Shown here in pieces: positions 8,737 through 18,352 of a DNA stretch of 64,000 nucleotides. The DNA comes from Deltaproteobacteria bacterium (GTDB taxonomy: Bacteria; Myxococcota_A; Polyangia; JAAYKL01), in NCBI GenBank assembly GCA_016935665.1, contig JAFGQN010000077.1, positions 36,456 through 100,455 on the forward strand. Direction: 5' to 3'. Every line of letters begins with the position of its first letter. Position 1 is the first letter of the stretch. Below the pieces are notes generated by a model that searched no databases, was not told the origin of the DNA, and worked only from the letters and a program-made list of their open reading frames with translations. The position numbers were made by a program, and so were the translations under genes.

Positions 8737-10599
8737 TCAGGCGTGTTGCTTCAATACTGGCTGTTCCATGGAAAAATCTCTAGCTTCCGAAATTACCATG
8801 CCAATAGCACTCAAAAACTCATCAATATGAATTTCCTCCAGCGCCCCCATGTTGGCAACCTGGAAATACGAACCAGCCAATTCCCCTTTGCTCTCATAGA
8901 CAATGTAGCCACGGCTCTTCAATCCAAGATATATGTCCGCATACGTCATACCATCGGGCACTTTGACAATCGTCACGCTATGGGAGGCACGCTCGCTATC
9001 CACAAGCAACTCCATTCCCAGCGACCGCAGGCCACTGCGCAATCGGGAACTTAAATTCTGATAATGTTCCATACGCGATTCGACTCCCACGTCCAGCAAT
9101 TCATCCAGCGCGGCATTCAAGCTCATCATTGTATTCACACCGGGTGTAAATGGCGTCTGGGACCTTTTTTTCATGAATTCACGATATTTGCGCAAATCAA
9201 GATAATAACTGCGAGGTTGCTCATCCTGAATGTTTTTCCAGACACGCGGATGCACACAAACACTGGCCACTCCGGAAAACGCATGCAGACATTTATTTGC
9301 GCTGCTGACGCAAACATCAATGTTATCGCTGACCACATCCAGTTGCTCAGCACCCAGACTTGAAACCGCATCAACAATCAGCATGCGCCCGTTTTGGCGA
9401 ACCACACCGCCAACTTCATTCACCGGATTGAGAACTGCCATCGACGTTTCGTGGTGAATCATACCAACAGCAGCAATGTCCGGATCCGCCTTAAGCGCCG
9501 CATCAAGTTTTTCCACAGGCAATGCCTGTCCCCAAGGGACAAAAAATGGCACAACAACAATGTTATGAACTTCTGCAATTTCTCGAAGTCTCTCGCCAAA
9601 AGCCCCATTACTCAACACCAGAAACTTCTTGCCGAGAGGCACAAATGTACTGATCGCGGATTCCATGCCGCCAGTGCCCGAAGCTGTGATAACAAAAACG
9701 TCATGCTGCTCGGTCGCTTTGAAAACACGACGCAATTTGCGCTGGAGAGAATCGAGCAGGCTCGAGAATATTGGCTCGCGATGGCACATATCTCGCGCCC
9801 CAACCGCCGCTTTAACCCGAGGGGTGGTAGTCACTGGGCCAGGATTCAGCAGCATCGCGTGCTCGCCGTCATAGCTGGTTTCCAGAGTATCGCCATGGAG
9901 TTGAATCAATAATTCAGCATAACGACGCGCCTGAGGACTGGAAATTGAAATCCATCGCACATTTTTAACGTCGAGCATTCGAACTCGGCCACGTCTGGCC
10001 ATGGCGCGGAGACTGTCAACCAGTGATATTTCTACGTCTTCAAGAAGTCGTTTAAGTTTATCTACCAGAACGGGCGAAATACGAACGATTCCCGGACACA
10101 CGCCATCCGGCCGTTCGATATTCATGCCAATATCCGAAATACTATTACCTTCAAGGTGAACCTTTAGACACTCTTCCTGATCGAACACATCATCACAACG
10201 CCGATCCACTGCCAGCACAACCGAATCCACCGGCGCCGGCGAATTTAAAATACGTCGAATCAGCGATGGCGGATACAAATGGTCGGAAGGAACAAGTACC
10301 ACCTGCTGATCAATCCAGCCGGATGCAGCAATGATGGAATGGGCACTTCCGTGCTTCCAGTGCTCATTGTGAACGACTGTGACCGGAATATCGAGATGAT
10401 AGCTGTCCAGAGCCCATCTGATTTTCTCAGATTGATACCCGGTGACCACTATTGCTTCCTCAATGCCCGCGGCATGCAAAGTCCGTAAATTACGGATAAT
10501 TAAAGGCAGCCCCGCCACTTTGGCCAGAGCCTTTACATGCCCGGAACCATTTACAACCCGCTCGCTTCGCTCATCTGCAAGAACAATTGCTCTTTTCAT
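8737..10599 (-). CDS. Bifunctional nucleotidyltransferase / 2-aminoethylphosphonate-pyruvate aminotransferase (PntC-AEPT-like)
   Basis: I start it at internal Met51 of the track ORF (10599), where GGAGCAGG precedes ATG; the upstream 50 codons are AT-rich read-through. This gives 620 residues. Residues 1 to about 240 form a degenerate sugar-nucleotidyltransferase-like domain (AIVLADER..., VVTGYQSEKIRWAL, HGSAHSIIAASG, LVPSDH). Residues about 250-610 are a class V PLP aminotransferase of the AEPT type (LLNPGPVTTT, ASGTGGMESAI, PLP lysine in SSANKCLHAFSG). Known PntC-AEPT fusions make 2-aminoethylphosphonate and activate it with CTP for phosphonolipids or phosphonate-decorated glycans. No pepM or ppd is nearby, so the substrate is inferred. 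Confidence 0.8.
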   Translation of the reverse strand: MKRAIVLADERSERVVNGSGHVKALAKVAGLPLIIRNLRTLHAAGIEEAIVVTGYQSEKIRWALDSYHLDIPVTVVHNEHWKHGSAHSIIAASGWIDQQVVLVPSDHLYPPSLIRRILNSPAPVDSVVLAVDRRCDDVFDQEECLKVHLEGNSISDIGMNIERPDGVCPGIVRISPVLVDKLKRLLEDVEISLVDSLRAMARRGRVRMLDVKNVRWISISSPQARRYAELLIQLHGDTLETSYDGEHAMLLNPGPVTTTPRVKAAVGARDMCHREPIFSSLLDSLQRKLRRVFKATEQHDVFVITASGTGGMESAISTFVPLGKKFLVLSNGAFGERLREIAEVHNIVVVPFFVPWGQALPVEKLDAALKADPDIAAVGMIHHETSMAVLNPVNEVGGVVRQNGRMLIVDAVSSLGAEQLDVVSDNIDVCVSSANKCLHAFSGVASVCVHPRVWKNIQDEQPRSYYLDLRKYREFMKKRSQTPFTPGVNTMMSLNAALDELLDVGVESRMEHYQNLSSRLRSGLRSLGMELLVDSERASHSVTIVKVPDGMTYADIYLGLKSRGYIVYESKGELAGSYFQVANMGALEEIHIDEFLSAIGMVISEARDFSMEQPVLKQHA

Positions 10600-10689
10600 A
10601 ATTCTATAACCTGCTCCCTCAAAAACCGGAAAACCTAAATTTTCAACAAAATAAGAAAAGCAAAAAAGTGCAACAAAAACACACTGTAT

Positions 10690-10714
10690 AAAAAAGGCAA
10701 CAAATAGATGTTGC
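10690..10714 (-). terminator. Probable intrinsic terminator after the pseudouridine synthase gene
   Basis: On the minus strand, GCAACA-tctatt-TGTTGC forms a 6-bp hairpin followed by a run of six T. It lies about 150 nt past the rluD-like stop codon, just upstream of the fusion gene leader. The stem is short, hence modest confidence. Confidence 0.4.
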
Positions 10715-10861
10715 AAAAAATACACATAAACGACGTACAAAATAGACATTCACGCTTAATTATTCGACCACTCAGCCGTTTAACGTTTAATACGTCTTCA
10801 CCAGCACGTCTGCTCGGCCGTCTAATAAGCAATTCGCATGCCACCATCAAATGTTAATTTA

Positions 10862-11827
10862 TTATAGATTTCGAAGTTTTTGCAGTGCAGACTCAAAAGT
10901 CGCCGGGGGCACACTCTCGAAACGCATCCGTTCTCCCGATACAGGATGGTTGAAACCAAGTAATTCCGCATGCAACGCCTGCCCCGGAAGCGTGTGATGG
11001 ACGTCCGCCAATTCTGGAGCCAGTTTTTTAGGGCTATACATTGGATCGCCCAGCAACGGAAAACCATTGTCGTAACAATGGACGCGCACCTGATGCGTTC
11101 TCCCCGTGTGCAACGTAACACGAACCATCGCCGCACCAGGAAATCGCTCGAGTGTTTCTATTATGCTGATGGCCTCTTTGCCCCTGGACACTTTCGATGA
11201 AAACATTTTTCGCTCGCTGGGCCTGCGCCCATGCAACGTTTGCAGTGTAATCCGTTCCGGCGGATTACCGGTCACCAAAGCCAGATATCGTCGATCCACA
11301 CTGTGAACCTGAAACTGCTCCGTCAGCCGCCTCAAGGCATCCTCCGTTCTCGCCACCACCATCAGGCCCGACGTATCTTTATCCAGCCGATGCACCAATC
11401 CGGGACGTAATGAATCCCCGGCGCTGATGGCAAAATGATGAACGAGACCATTTACCAGAGTGCCACCGGCGTGCCCCGGGGCCGGATGCACCACCATTCC
11501 CTGTGGTTTGTTCAACACCACCACCGCGTCATCTTCATACCGAATATCCAGAGCCATTTCTTCAGGATTTGCATTCAGAGGTGTTGGAGGTGGAATTTCG
11601 AGAACAATGCTCTGGCCCGTTTTTAATTTGCGGGACGGTCGGGTTTCCACCTGACCGTCGATTTTGACAAAACCGTCTTCGATAAGCCTTTTCAATTGAG
11701 ATCTTGAGGGCTCAATATCGTTGTCGCTCAACCATCTATCCAGTCGCTGACCATTGGCGTCTGTTCCAACCTCCCATTTCTCAATGGAATTTGAGGAATC
11801 AACATCATTTTTTATGAGATTGCACAT
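10862..11827 (-). CDS. rluD: RluD-type 23S rRNA pseudouridine synthase
   Basis: The protein has 321 residues. An N-terminal S4 RNA-binding domain (RLDRWLSDNDIEPSRSQLKRLIEDGFVKI) is followed by the RluA-family catalytic domain with LVHRLDKDTSGLMV, whose Asp in HRLD (about 149) is the nucleophile. Family members isomerise uridines in helix 69 of 23S rRNA; the exact target cannot be read from sequence. On the minus strand TATAAT lies only 4 nt before the ATG, so the transcript may be nearly leaderless, though no good -35 is visible. Confidence 0.9.
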   Translation of the reverse strand: MCNLIKNDVDSSNSIEKWEVGTDANGQRLDRWLSDNDIEPSRSQLKRLIEDGFVKIDGQVETRPSRKLKTGQSIVLEIPPPTPLNANPEEMALDIRYEDDAVVVLNKPQGMVVHPAPGHAGGTLVNGLVHHFAISAGDSLRPGLVHRLDKDTSGLMVVARTEDALRRLTEQFQVHSVDRRYLALVTGNPPERITLQTLHGRRPSERKMFSSKVSRGKEAISIIETLERFPGAAMVRVTLHTGRTHQVRVHCYDNGFPLLGDPMYSPKKLAPELADVHHTLPGQALHAELLGFNHPVSGERMRFESVPPATFESALQKLRNL

Positions 11828-11878
11828 GGATTATAGCGGAGATTGCTTTTAAGAATCTAAACGGGTAGTGTTTGCACG

Positions 11879-12142
11879 CTACCACAATTTGCACTTGATG
11901 TGCCCCTTGGATTTGATGAGCAGGTCGATGATGGCTCGATCATAAAAATTCTTTTCCTTCAGCTCTGGAATCACGCGGCTTTCAAACAGCTCGCGCCCTT
12001 CTTTTATTTCCTCAGACAGAATATCGTAGAGATTATCCGCCTGCAGTCCTTCCAGAATCTTTTCCTCATTATAAAGAGATAAATCAGATGCAATCGCACG
12101 CGCCAATCGCCTGGCTGCCTGTTCTGTTTCGATAATTCTCAT
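11879..12142 (-). CDS. DUF507 family protein
   Basis: This 87-residue, charged, mostly helical protein (MRIIETEQAARRLARAIASDL...) matches the DUF507 pattern, including the C-terminal block ELKEKNFYDRAIIDLLIKSKG. GGGAGG lies upstream of the ATG. DUF507 proteins are widespread in deltaproteobacterial genomes and have no assigned function. It is followed by the rluD-like gene 51 nt downstream and is divergent from the DUF1848 gene. Confidence 0.8.
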   Translation of the reverse strand: MRIIETEQAARRLARAIASDLSLYNEEKILEGLQADNLYDILSEEIKEGRELFESRVIPELKEKNFYDRAIIDLLIKSKGHIKCKLW

Positions 12143-12262
12143 TCCAACCTCCCAAAAAGCGAATTAAAAGGTATCATGCTCATCACGGGTGGTCAATTTT
12201 GCTACCGTTTTATTTCACCACCAATGGACTATTTTTTTCGAATGCACTTTAGAGGATACTTT

Positions 12263-13165
12263 ATGACTTTTGCGCAATTGCCACTGCCAGGTGCTCACCA
12301 GCAATCAACGGCACATCCGCGAAAAACCCCTTTGCTTATTTCCGCCTCTCGCAGGACTGACTTGCCCGGATTTTATCCAGGGTTGTGTGCGCAACTCATT
12401 CGTGACAAGGTTCAAAGACTTCGCACCCGTTTTTTGTACGGAGTGATGTTCTGGACCAAACAACCCGTCTCCTTTCTCACAGAACCGTCTTTGCGGAGTC
12501 TGGTTGAGGAGTTGGAAAATCCCACGGTACAACTCACAATTACCGGTCTGGGCAGCTCGCGTCTGGAACCGGGAATTTCATCTGCGGCAGAAACCGTGAA
12601 AATTTTGCCACAGCTCATCTCACTTTTCAAAGGAGACCCCAGACGAATTCGGTGGCGCTTTGACCCTATTTTGAAAGACTTCAATGGGCTATCTCATTTT
12701 GAGCAACTGGCTGCGCCTCTCTCTCACTTTGGTATCACGGAGTGCACCATCTCATTTCCGACCTATTTTAGCCTGAAGGGCAATCTGGACACTCAATTTG
12801 AACAGGCGAGGATTCCCAAATGGACCCCCAGTGAACAAAAATTTTTTTTAGCGGATCTTACATCCATGGCCGAAAAATATGGCATTCAGCTCTTCGCCTG
12901 CGCCCAACCGTCCATCACCGGGATGCAGCCGAATATCCGCGCTGCGTGTTGCATTGACGGGGCGCTGTTTGAGGCGCTCCACCCCGCACATATACCGCTG
13001 TCATTGCCCAAGGACAGGAGCCAGCGTAAACAGTGCCATTGCGTCCAGAGTGACGACATTGGCGATTATGACACCCATCCGTGCGGCGGCGGATGCGTCT
13101 ACTGCTATTCCAGAGCGGGGGGCCCAAAAAAAGAGCATTGCATTGAACGTTTACCCAAACAGTAA
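12263..13165 (+). CDS. DUF1848 family Fe-S protein
   Basis: I place the start at ATG 12263 (300 residues), preceded by AGAGGA at 6 nt, rather than the track start at 12176. The N-terminus LLISASRRTDLPGFYPG and the VMFWTKQP segment are typical of DUF1848. The C-terminus has a Cys cluster CHCVQSDDIGDYDTHPCGGGCVYCYS, suited to an Fe-S cluster. The family resembles a TIM-barrel, radical-SAM-like or spore photoproduct lyase-like fold, but no reaction is established. It converges on hydF, ending 9 nt away. Confidence 0.8.
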   Translation: MTFAQLPLPGAHQQSTAHPRKTPLLISASRRTDLPGFYPGLCAQLIRDKVQRLRTRFLYGVMFWTKQPVSFLTEPSLRSLVEELENPTVQLTITGLGSSRLEPGISSAAETVKILPQLISLFKGDPRRIRWRFDPILKDFNGLSHFEQLAAPLSHFGITECTISFPTYFSLKGNLDTQFEQARIPKWTPSEQKFFLADLTSMAEKYGIQLFACAQPSITGMQPNIRAACCIDGALFEALHPAHIPLSLPKDRSQRKQCHCVQSDDIGDYDTHPCGGGCVYCYSRAGGPKKEHCIERLPKQ

Positions 13166-13174
13166 TCGCCAGGT

Positions 13175-14398
13175 TTACAGTTGTTTCAACGCGTCTCTGG
13201 CGGCTGGAAATGGGCTTAAAGCGCGGTGAAAGATGCCGAGGCTGTACGCAATCACGAGACCGTAGTTGGTTATGGGGACGCCGGCTTCGCGACATTTATG
13301 CAATCGGCTCAACATGGCGCGCCGGTTAAACATGCAGCCGCCGCAGTGAATCACCAGTTTGTATTCACCGAGATTTTCGGGAAAGTCGTGCCCCTGCACG
13401 GTATGGAAATCCAGCTGGCCACCCACATATTGTGTGAGCCAGCGGGGGATTTTAACACGACCAATATCCTCGCCGATGGGATGATGACTGCAGGCTTCAG
13501 CCACCAGAATCTTGTCGCCGGGGCGCAGAGAGTCCACCGACAATGCGCCTTTGACCTGTGTGGTGAGATCTCCTTTAAAACGGGAAAACAGCACCGAGAA
13601 ACTGGTCATTGGAACATCGGGCGGGGTATCGGCAGCCACTTTTAAAAAGGCCTGAGAATCGGTAACCACCAGCGCGGGCGGCGTTTTAAAGTTTTCCAGA
13701 ACGTGGCGCAGTTCGCGCTCTTTAACCACCAGCGCCGCCGCATCGTTGTCGAGCAAATCGCGGATGGTTTGAACCTGGGGCAGAATGAGTCTGCCTTTGG
13801 GCGCCTCTTTATCAATGGGCACCACCAGCACTGCGGTTTCTCCGGGACGTACCAAATCGGCCACAATGGGAATATTGCCAATATAGTCTTCAGGGGCGAC
13901 CTTCAGCAACGCTTCGCGTACATCGGAAATGCCAATATTATGTACTGCCTGGGTATAGACAACAGGAATCTTTTGTTCTGTAAGCCGAGCAATCACGTGG
14001 GTATCCGGAGTGGCAATATCGGCCTTGTTGAAAACAACCGCCACGGGGACTTCCGCCTCAACAAAGCGGCCCAGCAGCGTCTCCTCAAATGTTGTCCACA
14101 CGCCGTCGGATATAATGACCCCCAAATCAGTGCGGTCCAGCGCACGGTGCGTCTTTTGCACTCTCGCTTCCCCCAGCGCCCCCACGTCGTCCACGCCAGC
14201 GGTGTCCAGAAAAAGTACCGGGCCAAGAGGGAGCAGTTCCATAGGCTTTTCCACAGGATCCGTGGTTGTCCCCGCAACGTCTGAAACAATGGACACACTC
14301 TGCCGGGTGAGCGCGTTCAGCAAACTCGATTTGCCCACATTGCGTCTGCCAAACAGGCCAATGTGCAACCGAAAGCCTTTAAACGTTCTCTTTTTCAT
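13175..14398 (-). CDS. hydF: [FeFe]-hydrogenase H-cluster maturation GTPase HydF
   Basis: The 407-residue protein is the scaffold that carries the 2Fe precursor of the H-cluster and delivers it to HydA. Residues about 11-170 are the GTPase domain (P-loop GRRNVGKSSLLN, switch GTTTDPV, DTAGVDD, NKAD). The C-terminal Fe-S domain keeps the HydF ligand pattern CxH ... HCxxC (ACSHHP ... IHCGGCM) about 45 residues apart. It abuts the aspA stop codon and is the last gene of the hydrogenase operon. Confidence 0.97.
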   Translation of the reverse strand: MKKRTFKGFRLHIGLFGRRNVGKSSLLNALTRQSVSIVSDVAGTTTDPVEKPMELLPLGPVLFLDTAGVDDVGALGEARVQKTHRALDRTDLGVIISDGVWTTFEETLLGRFVEAEVPVAVVFNKADIATPDTHVIARLTEQKIPVVYTQAVHNIGISDVREALLKVAPEDYIGNIPIVADLVRPGETAVLVVPIDKEAPKGRLILPQVQTIRDLLDNDAAALVVKERELRHVLENFKTPPALVVTDSQAFLKVAADTPPDVPMTSFSVLFSRFKGDLTTQVKGALSVDSLRPGDKILVAEACSHHPIGEDIGRVKIPRWLTQYVGGQLDFHTVQGHDFPENLGEYKLVIHCGGCMFNRRAMLSRLHKCREAGVPITNYGLVIAYSLGIFHRALSPFPAARDALKQL

Positions 14399-15793
14399 CT
14401 ATTCTCCAAGTTTACATACAGCAAAGTGCGATAACAATGCGTCCAGTTCATGCTTCTCGATGAGTTCGTCCGCCAGTACAATATCCTGCAGAGAACGCTC
14501 TGTAACGCGGGCGCGTTTCACCAGGTCTGCCACCACTTCATATCCCAGTCTGGAGACCAGGGCCGTCGCCAATGCCGACGATCGCGCCACATTCTCAGCG
14601 GTCTGTTCCTCATCCACCAGAACGGTTTCGATGCAGTGGCGGCGAAAGATGGATACCGCATTGGCGAGCATCTCCAGGTTGCAAAGCAGATTTTCCGCCA
14701 CGATGGGCAAAAACGGATTCAACTCCAGACTGCCGTTTGCACATGCTGTTTTGATCACACTGTCGTTGCCCATCACCTGCATGGCCACCTGAGTCACCGC
14801 CTCGGGGATGACCGGATTTATTTTGGCGGGCATGATGGATGAGCCCACCTGACGCTGAGTCAGTATCAGCTCTCCGATGCCCGCTTCCGGTCCGCTGGAC
14901 AAAAAGCGAATATCAGAGGCCATCTTCTGCAATGTGGCGGCACAGGCACATATAATGCCGGATACTTCAACATATACATCTGCATTTTGCGTACAGTCCA
15001 CCAGGTTTTCCGCGCGCGCCAGGGGTACCCCCGTTTGCTCCCGAAGCACATCCACCACCTGAAAAATGTATTGTCTGGGAGCACCCAGTCCGGTGCCAAT
15101 CGCAGTTCCCCCCAGATTCACCACACGCAATCGCTCCTGACATTTATAAATGCGCCAGCGATCCCGTCCGGTGGCATCGGCAAACGCACCGAATTGTCTG
15201 CCGACAGTGGTCAGCACCGCATCCTGATACTGAGTGCGCCCCACCTTGACCACTTCAGCGAACTGTTTTTCCTTTTCCTGTAATGACTCCTGAAGCAGCA
15301 GTATCTGCTGTTCCAACTCCTGAAGCAGTCTAATGGCCGCCAGTTTCAGCGCGGTGGGATAGGTATCATTGGTGGACTGATGCAGATTCACATGGTTCAA
15401 AGGAGAGATAACACCGTAGCTCCCAGGTGATTTGCCAAGGCGCAAAAGGGCGGCATTGGCCAGCACTTCATTGACATTCATATTGGTGCTGGTGCCCGCT
15501 CCGCCCTGAAATGCATCCACAACAATGTGTTCAGTAAATTCCCCGTCATCCATCTGCATACATACCGCCAGTAATGCATCGATGGCGGGTGGGCTCAAAT
15601 TCAGTTTGGCAAGGTCTCTGTTGACTGTGGCGGCCGCTCTTTTTACGGCGCCAAATGCGCGAATCAGGGAGGGGTGTGGCGTCCGTCTTGATAATGGAAA
15701 GTTTTCCAGCGCCCGCGCGGTGTGAATGCCAAACAAGGCGTCTTGGGGCACCTGCATTTGGCCGAGGCTATCTTTTTCGGTGCGAAAGGACAT
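14399..15793 (-). CDS. aspA: Aspartate ammonia-lyase (fumarase/aspartase family)
   Basis: The chosen start (15793, MSFRTEKDSLG) has AAAGG upstream, avoids overlap with hydG and gives 464 residues, the normal family length. The signature loop GSSIMPAKINPVIPE (GSxxMPxKxN) carries the catalytic Ser; NMNVNEVLAN and HVNLHQSTNDTYP are also family-typical. The reaction converts L-aspartate to fumarate plus ammonia. It sits 13 nt after hydG and directly against hydF. aspA-like genes are known neighbours of hyd maturases, where a supply of fumarate or ammonia has been suggested; that link is inferred. Confidence 0.92.
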   Translation of the reverse strand: MSFRTEKDSLGQMQVPQDALFGIHTARALENFPLSRRTPHPSLIRAFGAVKRAAATVNRDLAKLNLSPPAIDALLAVCMQMDDGEFTEHIVVDAFQGGAGTSTNMNVNEVLANAALLRLGKSPGSYGVISPLNHVNLHQSTNDTYPTALKLAAIRLLQELEQQILLLQESLQEKEKQFAEVVKVGRTQYQDAVLTTVGRQFGAFADATGRDRWRIYKCQERLRVVNLGGTAIGTGLGAPRQYIFQVVDVLREQTGVPLARAENLVDCTQNADVYVEVSGIICACAATLQKMASDIRFLSSGPEAGIGELILTQRQVGSSIMPAKINPVIPEAVTQVAMQVMGNDSVIKTACANGSLELNPFLPIVAENLLCNLEMLANAVSIFRRHCIETVLVDEEQTAENVARSSALATALVSRLGYEVVADLVKRARVTERSLQDIVLADELIEKHELDALLSHFAVCKLGE

Positions 15794-15806
15794 CGTGCGC
15801 CTTTTC

Positions 15807-17204
15807 TCAGCAGTATACATCCCGTTTGCCGTCATGGATTCTGGTCAGTAATTTTTCGGAAATGCGTCGAGGTTCGTCGTCCAATTGGCTCATTGTGTTC
15901 TGAATGCACTGCTCCCCCACCCTGCGTGTTTCCTCTGAGGCGAAATCCTTGAGGTACTCCATGAACGTTGAAATGCCATTGGGATCGCAGTGACGGCGAA
16001 TATCCCCGGGGCGCGCCATATCCATGAAATCAGCGCCAACGCGACCGAGCCGATAGCAGCCGGTGCAAAAGGACGGCATATAACCCATCGAGGCAACGTC
16101 GCGCACCACCTCATCGAGTGAACGGTGATCTCCCAGCGAAAACTGAGAACCGTTGTCGCCCTGGATTTCGCTGTACCCCCCCGGATTGGTTCGACTGCCG
16201 GCCGAAATCTGTGACACGCCCAGCGCAAAACTTTCGCGACGGATATTGGGTGTTTCACGGGTCGACATAATGATGCCGGTATACGGCACAGACAGCCGCA
16301 ATATGGCAACCAGTTTCTGAAAAGATTTATCATCAATTGGCGCAGGTGGTCTCGACGCCATGGGAGAACCGCTGGCGGGTTCCAGCCGTGGTACGCTCAC
16401 CGTGTGAGGACCAATGCCAAATCGTCGTTCGAGGTACTCGATATGGCTTTTCAGTGCCAGCATCTCGTAACGCCAGTCACACAATCCGAACAGCACCCCA
16501 ATTCCCACATCATTAAGGCCCGCCTCCAGGGCTCTGTCAATGGCACTCAGACGCCAGTTGTAATCGGCTTTTTTTCCGGCCAGATGGACCTGACTGTATA
16601 CCTTGCGATTATAGGTCTCCTGAAACAGCTGATACGTGCCGATTTTCCGTTCCTTCAACTGCAAAAACTCGTCCGCCGTTAATGGTGCCACGTTCACGTT
16701 GACTCTGCGGATTTCTCCTGAGCCTTCACGAACACTGTAGATTGTATCTATGGCATCCAGTACGTAGTTGAAACCCTGTTTGGGATACGACTCTCCGGCC
16801 ACCAATAGCACGCGTTTGTGCCCGCTCGAAATAAGAGCAAGAGTTTCCCGTGCAATTTCGTCCTGTGTCAGGGAGCGCCGTTCAATGTCTTTGTTTTTTG
16901 CGCGAAATGCACAATACGTGCATTCATTTTTACACAGGTTTGACACGTACATCGGTGCAAAAATAACGAGTCGCCGACCGTAAATCTCATTTTTCACATA
17001 ACGCGCGGCGGAAAACAATTCATTGAGCAGCGGCTCGCTTTCAATCGCCATGAGGCCAATCATGTCGCTCTGATTTAACCCTTTGAGTTCTCTGGCTTTA
17101 TCCAGAATCTCCCGAACCCAAATGTCATCTTCACTCCGTTCGCGACGGAGTACTTGAGTGATATACTTATCATTTACAATTGGTTCACGCCGGGGCATCA
17201 GCAT
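15807..17204 (-). CDS. hydG: [FeFe]-hydrogenase maturase HydG (radical SAM tyrosine lyase)
   Basis: ATG 17204 is preferred (465 residues): GGGAGAGG lies 7 nt upstream, whereas the track GTG at 17210 would be too close. The protein cleaves tyrosine to make the CO and CN ligands of the H-cluster. The radical SAM triad is CKNECTYC (Cx3Cx2C). The C-terminal auxiliary cluster pattern Cx2Cx22C is present (CTGC...RRHC). It lies 14 nt downstream of the receiver-kinase hybrid. hydE, the third maturase, is not in this window. Confidence 0.97.
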   Translation of the reverse strand: MLMPRREPIVNDKYITQVLRRERSEDDIWVREILDKARELKGLNQSDMIGLMAIESEPLLNELFSAARYVKNEIYGRRLVIFAPMYVSNLCKNECTYCAFRAKNKDIERRSLTQDEIARETLALISSGHKRVLLVAGESYPKQGFNYVLDAIDTIYSVREGSGEIRRVNVNVAPLTADEFLQLKERKIGTYQLFQETYNRKVYSQVHLAGKKADYNWRLSAIDRALEAGLNDVGIGVLFGLCDWRYEMLALKSHIEYLERRFGIGPHTVSVPRLEPASGSPMASRPPAPIDDKSFQKLVAILRLSVPYTGIIMSTRETPNIRRESFALGVSQISAGSRTNPGGYSEIQGDNGSQFSLGDHRSLDEVVRDVASMGYMPSFCTGCYRLGRVGADFMDMARPGDIRRHCDPNGISTFMEYLKDFASEETRRVGEQCIQNTMSQLDDEPRRISEKLLTRIHDGKRDVYC

Positions 17205-17224
17205 TGGCACACCTCTCCCTTTTA

Positions 17225-18352
17225 TTAAACAGATTGAACGGGAAGCTCCACTTTAAAAGTTGTTCCCTTTTCCCACTCACTGATGGCGCGAATATCGCCA
17301 CCATACAACTGAACGATTTTTTTCACCGTAGACAATCCCAAACCAGAGCCTTCGATATGTCTCGTTTTTTCGTTTTTCATTCGAACAAATTCACCAAAAA
17401 GCTTACCAAGTTCCTTCTCGGTCATCCCGATACCGGTATCTTCGATTTCAACCTGATACCCCCTGGCGTCTTTCAACACTCGCACCATCACCTTGCCGTT
17501 GTCTCGATTGTATTTCACCGCATTGGAAACCAGATTGTTCATCACAATTTCAATCTCGCTGCGATCTCCTTCAAAGATCATATACGGAGCAACTTCCAGC
17601 TCCAGCGAAATTCCTCTGGCATTGGCACTGAATTCCACAAGTTCGAGGGCGCCACGAAGCAGTTCCCCAAGGTCAATCGGCTCAAGTTTGCGCTGTTTTG
17701 TTCCCGCTTCAATCCGAGTTAAATCGAGTAAGTCAAAAATAAGTTTTCGCATGCCCGCCAGCCGGGCGAGGCTGCGCTCCACGATGCGAGTCTGGGTCTC
17801 TTCATCTTTAACGGCACCGCTTCGAAACAGCTCCAGATACCCTTCCACAGCACCGATTGGCGCTTTCAACTCATGGGAAAGCACCGATATAAATTCAAAC
17901 CGAACACGACGCTTTTCATCCGCCAGTTTTTGGGCCTGCCGCTGTAGAATCAAATTTTTGGTAGCCTGGCGCACAGTGGCCCGAAGCTCCTGCGGCGTAA
18001 ACGGTTTGGCCAGAAAATCAAATGCCCCCTGCTTTGTCGCCGATACGGCAATATCGAGGGATGCATACGCGGTCATCATGATCACCAGAGCATCGGGACA
18101 CAGTTTTTTTGCTTCAGATAACACCTCGATACCACTGATTCCTGGCAATTTGTAGTCCAGCAAAAGAAGGTCGTATGAATTCTCCTTCAGTCGCTCCACC
18201 GCTTCCTCGCCGGAAGCGGCCAAATCCAGTTCAAACGAAACGTTGCAATCCAAATCATGAAAGCTGGCCACATATTTGCGCAGTGCCCGCTGCACTCCCA
18301 GGCGCATTCCGTCCTCGTCATCAGTGACAAGTATGCGGGTGACATCGGTCAT
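17225..18352 (-). CDS. Response regulator-histidine kinase hybrid
   Basis: The 375-residue soluble protein has an N-terminal receiver domain (about residues 5-130; LVTDDEDGMR, phosphoacceptor in LLLLDYKLPG, FLAKPF) directly followed by a HisKA domain (FISVLSHELKAPIGAVEGY, phospho-His) and HATPase_c (NNLVSNAVKYN, DTGIGM, GSGLGLSTV). There is no membrane segment or PAS domain, so it likely takes phosphate or docks a partner through its receiver. It overlaps the upstream stand-alone receiver gene by 4 nt and precedes hydG, implying a phosphorelay inside the hydrogenase operon. Confidence 0.93.
   Translation of the reverse strand: MTDVTRILVTDDEDGMRLGVQRALRKYVASFHDLDCNVSFELDLAASGEEAVERLKENSYDLLLLDYKLPGISGIEVLSEAKKLCPDALVIMMTAYASLDIAVSATKQGAFDFLAKPFTPQELRATVRQATKNLILQRQAQKLADEKRRVRFEFISVLSHELKAPIGAVEGYLELFRSGAVKDEETQTRIVERSLARLAGMRKLIFDLLDLTRIEAGTKQRKLEPIDLGELLRGALELVEFSANARGISLELEVAPYMIFEGDRSEIEIVMNNLVSNAVKYNRDNGKVMVRVLKDARGYQVEIEDTGIGMTEKELGKLFGEFVRMKNEKTRHIEGSGLGLSTVKKIVQLYGGDIRAISEWEKGTTFKVELPVQSV

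Noticed and set aside
10600-10749. Hydrophobic 50-residue N-terminal extension of the fusion protein in the track ORF
   Set aside because: The stretch is AT-rich, overlaps a terminator-like hairpin and has no ribosome-binding site at its ATG, while GGAGCAGG lies before Met51. It is not treated as a membrane anchor.
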